From: Ipomoea triloba
Lineage: Eukaryota; Streptophyta; Magnoliopsida; Solanales; Convolvulaceae
Direction of reading: 5' to 3'
NCBI RefSeq assembly: GCF_003576645.1
Contig: NC_044916.1
Location: 22,143,033 to 22,207,032, forward strand
DNA: 64,000 bases
Below are positions 48,936-60,061 of this stretch, piece by piece (the first letter of the stretch is position 1; every line of letters starts with the position of its first letter). A program made the position numbers and the translations under genes. The notes below the pieces were generated by a model. It did no database searches, had not been told where the DNA came from, and saw nothing but the letters and a program-made list of their open reading frames with translations.

Positions 48936-49149
48936 ATTTAGAATTGGGCTGATCAGTTTATACAATAATTTTAATGGACCATCAACCCATATCCATTTCA
49001 CAGCCCAACGATTATTATAGCCTAAATATAAAAAGGGTGTCCAACCGATTTTACGACACCCTTCATTTCCCAACTGAAAATATGAATAAAGAAATTGAAG
49101 GTACGAATTTTTTTTTTTAGATCAGAAAGGGAGGGGGACCCCTGGGGAG

Positions 49150-52100
49150 TTAGCTTCTGCGTTTCTCCTCCACTCTACGAGCCCTTGTGACAAGAGCTAG
49201 GTCATCCATGTAGACATTCTCACACATCACTGGGCATCTCGTAAAAGTTTTCATCACATCCTCTTGAAACGCTCCCAGAGACGCCAGGCCATCAGCCACC
49301 ATGTTCTGTTCCCGGAAGATTGGTCGGAAAGCAATCCTCCAGTCGCTATTAATCCACAGTTTTATTTTGTCTAGGTAGAGTCGGATGGGACCGCGTCCCC
49401 TCATGTCATCTTGGAGCCAAGCCAACACGTTTTTAGCGTCGGATTGGACTTCTAAGCTGCGAATCCCTCTTTGCCAAGCCCATCGTAGTCCCTCTGCAAT
49501 CGCGCATGCCTCAATCAACGCCGGTTCTGCATGGTGAGTACTACACGAGATGCCTTCGACCCATTCACCTCTGTTATTGCGAATAACTCCTCCCCATCCT
49601 GCTGTGTTGATGCCGGGTTTGATGCTTGCATCTACGTTGAGAGTGTATTGATGATCAATGGATGCACTCCATCGAAGTTGGCGGATGGAGTGTGTTGTTG
49701 GCTTCGCCGAAGTATGCTTTTGGTGCGCGAAAGCCCGGTCGAACTCTTCTCCCGTTGTCTTGATCCAGCTGAGTTTTTGTTGAAGCGTCGGCTCTCTTCC
49801 GTTAAAAACTCTATCACATCTCCATTTCCAGAGGCACCACGCTATGATAGCAAATTGGCGTGCCCAGTCGTCTTCGTCCTTCCTATTTCCCATGCTGCAC
49901 ATGTTCTTCACAATCCAGTCGTGGAAGCTGGTATGTCGCCATCCCCTTCTCCTCTCTGCTGGTGTGAATGTCTCCCATATTTCTTGAGCCTTTCTACATC
50001 TCCGAAGGATGTGTTCTCCCGACTCCAACTCTCCATTGCAACATCCGCAACTGCCGTCTGTTGTTAGTCCTCTTCTCACCCTCTCGGCATTTCCCATTAA
50101 GCGATCATGGGCGGCGGTCCAGAGGAAGGTCTTGAGTTTGTTGGGGACTTTTAACTTCCATAATTTGCTCCAAAGCTCGTCCTGCATATTAGACGGGGAA
50201 TTACGCAAAATGGGATACGCTGAAGTGACAGAAAACTTACCGTTAGCTTCTCAATTCCAGTAGCATTCGTCCTCTTCATCGTCATTCTGAATCATATGAT
50301 ACTTAAGCTTATTCCTTATCTCCATCGGTAATTACATCATCATTTCCCATCTCCAGCCAGTAGTGTCATCCCAGTAATCGCTAACCAACTCATCACTATT
50401 GTTGTTATCCTCCTGGTTGATGGTGGAGCTTTCAAAAGGTGTTTCCAGGAGCCAAGCATCCTTCCAGAATCGCGTTGTTTTTCCGTTGTTCACATGCTTC
50501 CTACAGCCTGTTTGAATAATGTTCTTTGCTGCAACAATACCTCGCCAAGCATTAGAACAATTCGGCTTAGCAGTAAGCGCGTCATTCCCTATCTTGCCAT
50601 GAGCATACTTCTCCTTTAGCAGTCTAACCCATAAGCTTTCCTTATCAGTGATAATTTTCTACCCAAGTTTGGCCATGAATGCCAAATTCATATCCTTCGC
50701 GGATCTGATTCCTAGTCTTCCGGTGTGCTTGGGATTTGTAACTTCATCCCAACACACGAGGTGGCATTTTCTGGACTCCAGAGTGCCACCCCAAATGAAT
50801 CTTCGGATCCTCTTGTCGATTTCCTCCCAAATTCCAGCCGGCATGTAGATGGTTTGCATCCCATAATAGGGGATTGTCTGAAGAACAGATTGGGCGAGTA
50901 CTTGTCTACCTGCTAGCGTTAAGAACTTGGTTTTCCAACCATTGAGTCTGTCATCAATCTTCTCTAGCATAGGGGAGAAGAGGTTGGTGGTGACTCGACT
51001 ATGGAATGTGGGGACTCCCAAGTACCTTCCGAGGTTCGCAGTCTCGGGTATACCGGCGTCAGTTGCCAATCTTAGGGCTTCATCCCTATTCACATTTTTT
51101 GAGAAGAAGATTTGAGACTTGTGTAAACTAACTTTCTGACCCGAGGCTTTGCTGAATCTCTCAAGACACCGAGATATCACCGCAATTTGATCCTGTGAAG
51201 CTTCAGCAAAAAGCACAAGATCGTCAGCAAAAAATAAATGAGTGAGAGCGGGTCCATACCTTGATAGTCGGATGCCTTTCCATTGTCCTTTATCAGTCTC
51301 TTCGTTTATAATATGGCTCAACCGTTCCATGCACAACACGAACAAATAAGGAGAGATAGAATCTCCTTGGCGAATACCCCTGGATGGTATAATCTGATCC
51401 AATTGTTCACCATTCCAAAGGATATTCATTCTAGGGGATTCCACGCAGGCCATGATATTTCTGATCCACTCTGTATTCATGCCAACATCGTCAAGCGTGT
51501 CCCGAATAAAATCCCAATTTTATTCAAGCCACGTAGGCTTTTTCCAGGTCAATTTTAAGGACCATGAATCCCTTATTGCCCTGCTTACTTCGCATGGAAT
51601 GAATGACTTCTTGATAGATCAAGATATTATCAGTTATCTATCTCCCAGGCACAAAGCTGCTCTGTTGCTGCGCAATAACTTTCCTTAAAATGGGCTTGAT
51701 ACGGTTTGTCATTGTCTTTGTAATGATTTTGTAAATCACATTACAAAGCCCAATCGGACGGTATTAGCTAGCGTTAGTAGGGCAATTGACTTTAGGGATG
51801 AGGGTAATGAAGGTGTCATTCATCCCCGCATCCAGCTCACCTGATTTTAAGAAATTGTCCACCTGTTTGAACACCGACTCACCCACAACCGCCCATGCTG
51901 TTTGATAGAAAGATGCGTGAAATCCGTCCGACCCCGGGGCTTTTAGAGGACTCATCTCATATAGAGCAGATTTTACCTCCTCCATAGAAAACGTAGCATT
52001 AAAGACAATCCAATCATTCTCTCCAAGTGTAGAGAACCTTCCCTTTGGCATGTAGTTGACCTCGGCCTCCACATCCTTGGTAAAAATGCGATGAAAGTAG

Positions 52101-53278
52101 TTCTGAATTGATTCTGCTATTCATTTTTCATCACTAATAGAGTTGCCCTCCTCATCAAGGAAATTGTACTTTCCGATTTTGGCCTTCTTAGTTTTTGTGG
52201 CAGCGTGATAGAATTTAGTATTTCTGTCACCAGATGCAATCCAATCCTCGCTTGCATGTTGAAACTAGAGTAATTCTTCTTGCTGCAACGTCTCTTCCAA
52301 CTCTTTTTTGATTTTGCATTCCAGTTTGAGTAGACCAGTATGGTGTGCATGATCAAACTGTCTTTGAATCCCTTCTAGGCGCCGCAACAGTTTGTTTTTC
52401 CTAAGATGGATGTTGCCAAAGACGTTTCTGTTCCAATCCTTAAGCTTGGTAGTCATCTCGTCTAAGTTTTGCCACACTGTGTTTTCCTTAATCCAGTGTT
52501 GACGAACAATATCAATGAATGAATGGTGTCTAGTCCATGCGCCCTGAAACATGAATCTGTCACCTTTCTTTCTTTCTTGCGTGTCCATATCAATGAGGAT
52601 CGGGCAGTGGTCAGATCCTAAAGCCGTGAGGTGTATCACTTTCGTATGAGGCATGCAGTCCATCCACTCCATAGAGCACAGAGCACGATCGAGTCTAGCG
52701 CCTTTAAAGGTTTCTCTTTCTCGTCCACGTCTCCATGTGAATTTCTGACCTTCAAAACCGAGGTCGATAAGGGCTTCTCTGAAAATCCAGTTTTTGAAAT
52801 CGTCGTTTCTATGGTTTCCCGCATTATGAGCGTTAGAACATTCTTCTTGGCTCACAATAGCGTTGAAATCCCCAGCTATCAGCCAAGGGTGATTCACCTG
52901 TACTGTATTTCTACCTAAAGCAGTCCAAAGCCGCCTACGAAGATAGAGGGAAGGGCTGCCATAAACCGTGGAGAAATTCCATTTTCTCCCGTTCGGTTCC
53001 TTAACTGATACATGCACAAACTGAGGGTGGGAATTTAAAACTTCAACCAACAACCCTCCTGACCAAAGGATCCAAATACCTCCACTATAACCAAGGGCCT
53101 CTACTCTTGCCCACTCGTCAAAGCCAAGTTTCATGCAGATGGAGTCCGCGGTATGCCCGGATGTCTTTGTTTCAACTAAACACAACATGTCAGGACGATG
53201 TTTTTTCAGAATCCATTTTGCAGCTCTAAGAAAGCTCTTAGACGCTGCACCTTGACAGTTCCATGTGATTATCTTCAT
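49150..53278 (-). pseudogene. LINE ORF2: endonuclease, RT, RNase H
   Basis: It starts MKIITWNCQGAASK at 53278. The apurinic-type endonuclease shows LVETKTSG, AGDFNAIVSQEE and GSDHCPILID. The reverse transcriptase follows, with LKAPGSDGFHASF (51930s), GIRQGDSISPYLFVL and the catalytic FADDLVLFAEAS near 51220. Then comes the zinc finger zf-RVT (WKLKVPNKLKTFLW, CxxC...EHILRRC) and an RNase H domain (LNVDASIKPG, EACAIAEGLRWA, QSDAKNVL, NMVADGLASLGA). In-frame stops are visible at 52265-52267, 52121-52123, 51764-51766, 50659-50661 and two more near 50250-50335, with a frameshift near 51520-51540. The encoded protein would copy element RNA at a nicked target. Confidence 0.93.
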
Positions 53279-53387
53279 GGGAAACAACAACAAAGGAAAA
53301 CAACAACAAGGGAAAGCAACGAAAAGGGAAAAAACCACAACACACAGAAAATGAAAACAACAACGAAAAGAAAAATGAGGATACACC

Positions 53388-55093
53388 TCACTGCTCCACC
53401 TCCATTGCAGACGCACCAATGTCTGCTGGACTCTCACAATCCTCGAACCTTTCAGTCGGCTCCAGTTCCTCATCCTGCGTTCCATCCGGTGGATCATCAA
53501 GGTTCTCCGTTAGAAGCTCAAGCCCATGCGATCCTTCTGTATCATTCCCTTGTTCCTCTTCAAAGACTTGCACGTTAGTAGGCCCATTTTTGTCCCCAGT
53601 GACTAATGTGTGTTCTGTTGCAGCTCCCGCCCGGTTGGGTTGTGTGTTCTGTGCTTTCTTGTTGGTGGATCGCCTAGTACTAGACTCACCCGCTTCGGGC
53701 TGGCTACGATGTTTACCATGCTTATTATTACCCATTATTTGTTTCTCCGACACTTGGGCCGTTGGCCTTTTTCCTTTTGCATGGCCCGATCTTATGGCTC
53801 CTTGATTCTGGGATTCTTTCACGTTCTCCTCTCTAACGTTCTCTTCCCTTGTTTGCTCACCATCCTCGCTCATATTCTCGGAAAGAGTAGCAAATCGTGA
53901 TCCCTGCTGCATATTCGAATTCTTTCCTTTTGTGTTTGTTTGTTGACCCTTCATTCCATTGACATCCCCTCCATTATTCGCGTTTCCCGGATTCCTAGAA
54001 TAATTCCTTTTTGGTTTCGTGGCTACCATCCATGAGCCATAGTCTTCCGTGATTTCAGGCCTAATTAAGGTAGTTCCCATATTTCCTCTGTTCTTTCCAA
54101 TTCTGCCACCTTGATGACCGTTACCAGCTTCGGGATTGTTCTCCGGCGTCTCGCCATCCACTGTGTTCATGCCCGGATTGGTGTCTTCGCTTCTGTTTAG
54201 GCTGCAGTTTTCCGCATTATGACCATACGTACCACATTTGAAGCATATTAGGTGCAGCCCTTCATACACTATCGGGCGTACCCTGTTACGTAGTGTGAAC
54301 TTCGCTAGCAGCGGTTTTGTGATATCAACCTCCACACATACCCTTGCAAAGCTGGCTCGTGAGACCAGGCTCGTCGCTGTATCGATGTTGATTGGCCAGC
54401 CGATTTTCGCCCCAACTCTCATCAAGAATTGATGATCAAAGTATTCTGCCGGTAAACAAGGAAACCTGATCCATACTATCATACTCTCCGTTCGATCCGT
54501 AAAGGGGTCGAAATTCGGAACCCATTCCTTCACAATGAGATAGTGGTCGAGGACCATCCAAGGTCCTCCATACTTCGCGAACTCGTAGTCATCTATCGAC
54601 GCGAACTTAACCAAGAAGTAGCCGTTGTCGACAGTCACCACCTCCATTCTCGCCTTTGGTCTCCATAATGCCGTAAGTCTCCTTAGAAGGTATGCATAGC
54701 CAACGTTCCTACCCATCACCTTCACAATGAGGGTTTGTTTCCATTTGCTCCTCAGCCGCACCTTCTCCTCCCTCGTGAGTCTGATAACCGGGCAAGTTTT
54801 GTCAACATCATCATCAGCATCCTCTTCGTCCTCCGAAACCAGGTCAATATCGTCCTCCATCTGTTTATCATTCTGCAGGTTTTCATTTGCCACGATCTGT
54901 TTGAACGAGAGTGCCCCCGTCTGTTTCACGATCCAGTGCCACTACTTTCCTCTCCATTTCCCGGCAGTGATGCGTTTCCAGGCGGTGAGGCTTCTCCCAT
55001 GGGAGATTCCGTTGTCGTTTTCTTCTTCTTGTTACTTCTGTCGAGGAGATCTTGCTCTTCGCAAGTTTTCCTAGAGAGAGTTTCTTCGCCCAT
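53388..55093 (-). pseudogene. LINE ORF1: DUF4283 and CCHC protein
   Basis: The long open part ends at 53388 and reaches back to about 54929. It shows the DUF4283 domain (GYFLVKFASIDDYEFAKYGG, WVPNFDPFTDRTESMIVWI) and a CCHC knuckle (CFKCGTYGHNAENC near 54200-54245), then a long polar tail. The true ATG is probably at 55093 (MGEETLSRKTCEEQDLLD). That frame meets a TGA at about 54930 and the domain continues in the neighbouring frame, so one base has been lost or gained there. ORF1 proteins bind element RNA. Confidence 0.88.
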
Positions 55094-55138
55094 GTTTTTT
55101 TTGATTTACTTGCTTCTCTTTTTTGAAGGTACGAATTT

Positions 55139-55607
55139 AACTTACCCTTTTACATGATGTTTCTTTCATCTTTAATAAACAATTACATACAATAGTCAAT
55201 ATAATAACTAAAATACGGGACAAAGAAGCCACAAATAGACTCTATTGCAGAAATATGACCAAACTAAACAATGAGCTAATGCAAAGAAGCACAAAGTTCC
55301 TATATCACTGTTTCTAGTCTAAGTCTGATCCCGCAAATGTATCTATCATCAAACCATGTGAGACCTGTAATAACAAAAAAAAAATAGTCTAAATCCAATT
55401 CCACAAAGGAATTAGAAGAGAAAGGCATGTTGTAGTTCTTTTACACATTTGAGGAGCTACCTGTAGAAGGTTGTTTCTTCATGTCTGGCTCCATTATGTC
55501 TGCCTTTTCCATGATTCTTCTCCTTTGATTATTTCCACTCTTCCTAGTTTCTGTATTCATAAAAACATGGAGAAAATATTATGGAAAAATATTAAAATAA
55601 AACATAC
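55139..55607 (-). other. Helitron H4 interior, RPA-like tail candidates
   Basis: A short minus-strand open stretch near 55440-55560 reads MNTETRKSGNNQRRRIMEK and ends in a stop. It has the basic composition seen at the C-terminus of Helitron RPA-like proteins, but homology is not proven. Confidence 0.3.
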
Positions 55608-55718
55608 CTCTTGATCATGGAAGACTACTTCTTTACCTTTGATGGCTTCACTCCCTCTTCATTCCAGGGTTTCATATGTACGCAGAACGTGGACCCATAT
55701 TGCTCTTCTTGTATTCAT
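55608..55718 (-). pseudogene. RPA-like first exon relic in Helitron H4
   Basis: The minus strand reads WVHVLRTYETLE, stop, RGSEAIKGKEVVFHDQE before a GTATG donor. It aligns with the first-exon ends of the other RPA-like copies (LVRTYEVPVRRGATTIKCKE...FHDKE). A premature TGA and further decay make it a relic. Confidence 0.65.
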
Positions 55719-56339
55719 CGGAGAGACTGCAGGTTTTCTGTGTTTTTCGAAGTAACTTGATGTATTATAGTTGAAGTTTTTGACTCCGGTACAAAGAGAT
55801 GTATTTATAAGTAGGTTTTGGAAGTGCTTGTATACCAATTGTTAAGATATAGATTTACGATGAGCTTGGTAAACCAATTGTTAATATTGGAAATACCAAG
55901 CGGCTAATTAAACATCACCATATTTAATTGCCGGTCATTAATTATTTCGACCATGTGAACCATTTCCATATTTAAAAACATTTTATTAAATACTCTCCCA
56001 AAATCAAAACGACTACGTTTTCACCATGCATTGGGCGGGGATTTTTCACCACAATGATTTTGCTTTATTATAGTTAAGATTCTTAGAATTATTTTTTAAA
56101 AAATATGAAAAAAAAATATTAAAATCTACAGTATAATAATATAATTAGACTTTTATATATTTAGTGTAGTATCTATATATTTTCATAATAATATAGTTAC
56201 ACTTTTAAATTTTATCAAAACTCTAAACAAAAAAACTTAATAATTCCAAATATTATTAGCCCAAATCTGTCCTCTACAAATTCAGATTTTATCAATTATA
56301 TACCCACAACAGCAGCCCAAAAAATTAGCCATGTCCTGG

Positions 56340-56850
56340 CCCAATTGGCCCAACATATAAACACCAAACCACCGCCTAGGATTGACGCCGAGACACCATT
56401 ATCCATCTCTGCTTCTCTGCCGTGTCCGAAACCCTACTCCGCTTTCACAAATATAAATCACGTACAAAACACCTCCTAGAAATGACTAACACTGATTGAT
56501 TTCACCAAAATTAAAATCCAGACAATTTTAATTCCAAAACCCTCAGTTGAGCACCGACGATGGATGGCAGGAAAATCGACCAACTGGAAGAAATATCGTC
56601 GGCCATTTGCTTCAATGGAGTTCGAAGCTATTGACTCATTTTACAGGTAATCTCACTCCTAATTTCTTTGTGTAATTAATTTCTGTTCAAATATGTTTTA
56701 TTAAACCCTAATATTACCAACATCAACCTCTGCAAATGATAGGTACTCAGAAAAGATCAATTCGGAAATCAGACACCAAAAGCCAGAGATAAATATGTGA
56801 AGAAGTGGAATAATGAACTCAAAAGGATATGAACGATTAACAAAGCTAAG
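56340..56850 (+). other. Possible captured 5' end of a host gene
   Basis: GC content rises near 56350-56650. An ATG at 56561-56563 opens a short frame, and another frame (WMAGKSTNWKKYRRPFASME) runs to a possible GT donor near 56648, with an AG acceptor near 56742. No domain is recognised. It looks like a promoter and first exon of a nuclear gene, but this is weak. Confidence 0.25.
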
Positions 56851-58011
56851 TCACAATTACCTCTACTGCTATTTTTTTCCGGCATTACGTAAAAGAATAT
56901 GGAAAATATTCGACTAATTTAATATCTTTAGAAATATTTACACATATTTTCTTTGATTGAGGCCAAACACTAACTATATACTTCACCGGTGGAATTTAAT
57001 TTGGACAAAATGACAAAACCCTAGAGTTGAGGTAGATGGCACACAGAGGCTTACCTAATTGAAGGGAATTACAGTGCAATGAAGATAAGTTTTTTCAACT
57101 TAAATAAGATTTCTTGTACTGTTTTTGTATGTTGTATTTTCAAATACTTTGTCCCTTATGAATTGTGTGATATCCATATTTTAAATTTTAAAAATATATA
57201 CGATAAAAACTATGTGTATTGAAATCAAATGTGGATATATTTGCTATTTGTATTTAGTTATTTTAACAAATAAATTGCATGACTAAGATGAAAAGGAATA
57301 GTACTCATATATTGATAGAATTGTGAAGCTAAAGGCAGTTTATGAGACAAATATATACTGAATCATACATAGTAAGTAAAACATTTCCATGTTAAAGCCT
57401 TATCAAATGTAAAGAGGTCATTTGTAACAATAGTTAATAAATTTATATGTGTTCTTTGAATTATACCTACAAACAATTAGATATTAAAATACTTGTATTT
57501 GACTCCTCTAGTTTTCTCTTGCAACCTATAGTTCTTGACCTCTCAATCTTCATTATACTGTCAAACAAGAACTCAGAATGAAAAACTGAAGAGTGAGTAT
57601 GAATTTGAAGAAATGTTTTCTTACACATCTCAAAGTAGCTATTTATAGCCATTTCCTATATTGGTAATTGTAGTTGAATGATTACTATGGCCTAGAGTTG
57701 TACTCAAAAGCATTACCTATTGCATTGGGAATAAAACTCCTCTGCAATTTTGTTTTAATTGTTAAAGAAATCTGATGATTTATATCTCTGCAATTTTGTT
57801 TTAATGTTTCCTCTGCATTACATATCTGTGTTTATATATATGAGTGTACATACCTTAAAAATCACCTCTGAAAACATAATATTGAGCTTGAGATATTGTA
57901 TTGTGAGGTGGAACATAGAACAATTACGTGTATAAAATAAGACTCAATTTTTTTAAAGGCAACTGCATATTAAACTATTAGAAATAGGGCAACTTAGACA
58001 TCAGTTTGTAT
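56851..58011. other. AT-rich sequence, nothing recognised
   Basis: Short open frames only; the minus-strand one at 57467-57652 has no recognisable domain. Confidence 0.4.
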
Positions 58012-58021
58012 TAGAAAGTAA

Positions 58022-58937
58022 GAGTTAATTCCAGCAATGGCCCTCCGACTATGTTGATTTTCCAAAATTAGTCCCCGACTTTTAATTTGGACAATGAGTT
58101 AATTACTGATTTGGTCCCTCGACTATTGGAATTTTACCACTTTGGTCCTCGACAATTTTTCTTGCCCAATTAAGTCCTTGACTTTGAAAAAATTAACCAA
58201 TTTGGTCCTCCGTTTATTTTGGTGTTAAACAACTGTTAAATCAGGACCAAATTGGTGAAATCTCAATAGTCAAGGGACCATTTCGGTAATTAATTTTGAC
58301 TGAAATGGTCCCTTGACTATAGTGAAATTACCAATTTGGTCCCGATTTAATGGATATCAAATGGTAAAATAAACGGGAGGACCAAATTGGTTAATTTTTT
58401 CAAAGTCGAGAACTTAATTGGGCAAAAAAAATTGTCGAGGACCAAAGTGGTGAAATCCCAATAGTCGAGGGACCAAATCGGTAATTAACTCTTTGAACAA
58501 TTTAGGTCCCTTGACTTTCAAATTCTTTCCAATGTTGGTCCTTTCGTCAAATTTTGGTTAAATTGAGGTCAAATGAAGGGGTAAAATTGTCCGATCACAT
58601 GTTTAGTGTATTATTACCCGTATTTTTCCTATCTTATACGCTGTATATTTGAATATAATCTCAGTCGAAGTCTCAACCGAAGCCATAGAATCTCATTCGA
58701 TGTCTCTTCGACTGATATTATATTCATATATATAGCGTATAGGACAGAAGAAATACGAGTATACAAGTGAACGGACGATTTTACCCCTTCATTTGACCTC
58801 AATTTAATCAAAATTTGACGAAATGACCAACATTGGAAAGAATTTGAAAGTCAAGGGACCTAAATTGTCCAAATTAAAAGTCGAGGACTAATTTTGGAAA
58901 ATCAACATAGTCGGATGACCATTGCTGGAAATAACTC
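58022..58937. mobile_element. Mutator-type MITE, family A-like, with nested copy
   Basis: Ends GAGTTAATTCCAGCAATGG (left) and the complement of GAGTTATTTCCAGCAATGG (right). A perfect 10-bp duplication tagaaagtaa flanks it (58012-58021 and 58938-58947). A second MITE lies inside at 58096-58491. Confidence 0.88.
58096..58491. mobile_element. Nested Mutator-type MITE, family F
   Basis: Ends GAGTTAATTACTGATTTGG (left) and the complement of GAGTTAATTACCGATTTGG (right). A 10-bp duplication with one difference flanks it: tttggacaat (58086-58095) and tttgaacaat (58492-58501). It landed in the left arm of the outer MITE. Confidence 0.8.
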
Positions 58938-60061
58938 TAGAAAGTAATCTGAATGTCAATATTTTCTTTGCCAATGTATAATAACGAGGAAAAAAATTGA
59001 TTAGTTGTTATTACAGGCACTCTGGATGTTACTATTTAGTGTGGAATACTAATATTTCCTAATGTCAGGACTTAAAGGAAGATATAAATCTATGTACATA
59101 ATGACTACATAATTTGCTTCAAATATTTGCCTCATCAGCTGAAATTGATGATATGATTTTGTAGATTTTTTTTTTTTTTTGTGTAGAAAACCAGAAGACT
59201 GTATCAATAAGAAGGTCATTGTAAAGGAAATAGAGAGCTGACATATATGGTGAAGAATATGAAAAAAAAAAAAGAGAGACAATAAAAAGAAAAGGCACAA
59301 AGGTAAACTGAACCATATCTTTATAAATACTTCCGACATGCCATATTTGATATTCCATAAAGCATGCATACATAACTGTTTTACAAAATAGGCTGCATAT
59401 AGATACAATTTAATTACATTACAAAAAAATATGCCTAAGATAACAAAATAGATTACTTGGAAAGCAATTAGTAGACGAAATTTAGGCACATTTTACACTT
59501 AAACCAAAGCAGCCACACAAAAGTAGTACAAAAACAAAATGTGAATAAACACTTGCATATGTCCTCAGATTAAGTAGATTCTTCCTTAATGGCTAGAATT
59601 CGACGTTTTTTAGGCACCTCTACTTTGGCAAAATCCTCCATCAAACACCTCTTAACACCATTTGAACCACCAGCCTGCGTCCCATCTTCAGATTGTATAC
59701 CTAAAAGCAAATTTTCATTCTCAGCCATAGGATTCCTATCAACACTCTCACCACCCTCCACCATCACTAAGTCATCACAATCATCACCCAAATTCACAAC
59801 ATCATGCCCAGCAAAGCACTCCTGCAAAACACAAAGACCATGTCTAATAAATAAGTACAAATAACCAAACTGTCTTCATCTACCAGATCAGTTGAACCAC
59901 CATGCATACCAGCACCAACATCTGGAGGGCATAACTTGTGTATAGAGAATTCTGGAGGGCATGACTTGTCAAACCACAAGCCAGACCTAACTGGAATTCT
60001 ATTTGATTGAATGTAGAACTAAATGGATCTTAACAGGTAACACTATTTATGTATTGAGCAG
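58849..60061. repeat. 1,213-bp direct repeat, copy 1
   Basis: It appears identical to 60063-61275 at an offset of 1,214 bases; all open frames within are the same in both copies. It starts inside the right arm of the MITE and ends in tattgagcag. The copies are joined by the single N at 60062. Confidence 0.95.

Larger units (their letters stand above)
49111..55122 (-). mobile_element. Full-length L1-type LINE
   Basis: A 6.0-kb non-LTR element flanked by a 16-bp target duplication ttgaaggtacgaattt (49095-49110 and 55123-55138). It has a short poly(A) at the 3' end (T run at 49111 on the plus strand). It carries two ORFs in the plant L1 order: DUF4283/CCHC, then endonuclease-reverse transcriptase-RNase H. 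The near-complete length and intact duplication suggest one full insertion, while the stops show it is now dead. Confidence 0.95.
47992..56079 (-). mobile_element. Helitron H4 with nested LINE
   Basis: The minus-strand 5' end TCTTAACTATAATAAAGCAAAA (56079) follows A. The 3' end has a CCGTGCATCGCACGG hairpin (48004-48018), then GAAAAATACTAG before T. CCCCGCCCAATG lies about 45 bases inside the 5' end. A second hairpin-like block near 48239-48252 (cgtgcgatgcacg) may be an older 3' end, so the pairing of 47992 with 56079 is the most likely but not the only one. Without the LINE it is about 2.1 kb. Confidence 0.7.

Noticed and set aside
52117..52356. 79-residue open frame within the LINE
   Set aside because: It is in a different frame from the reverse transcriptase and is a shadow.
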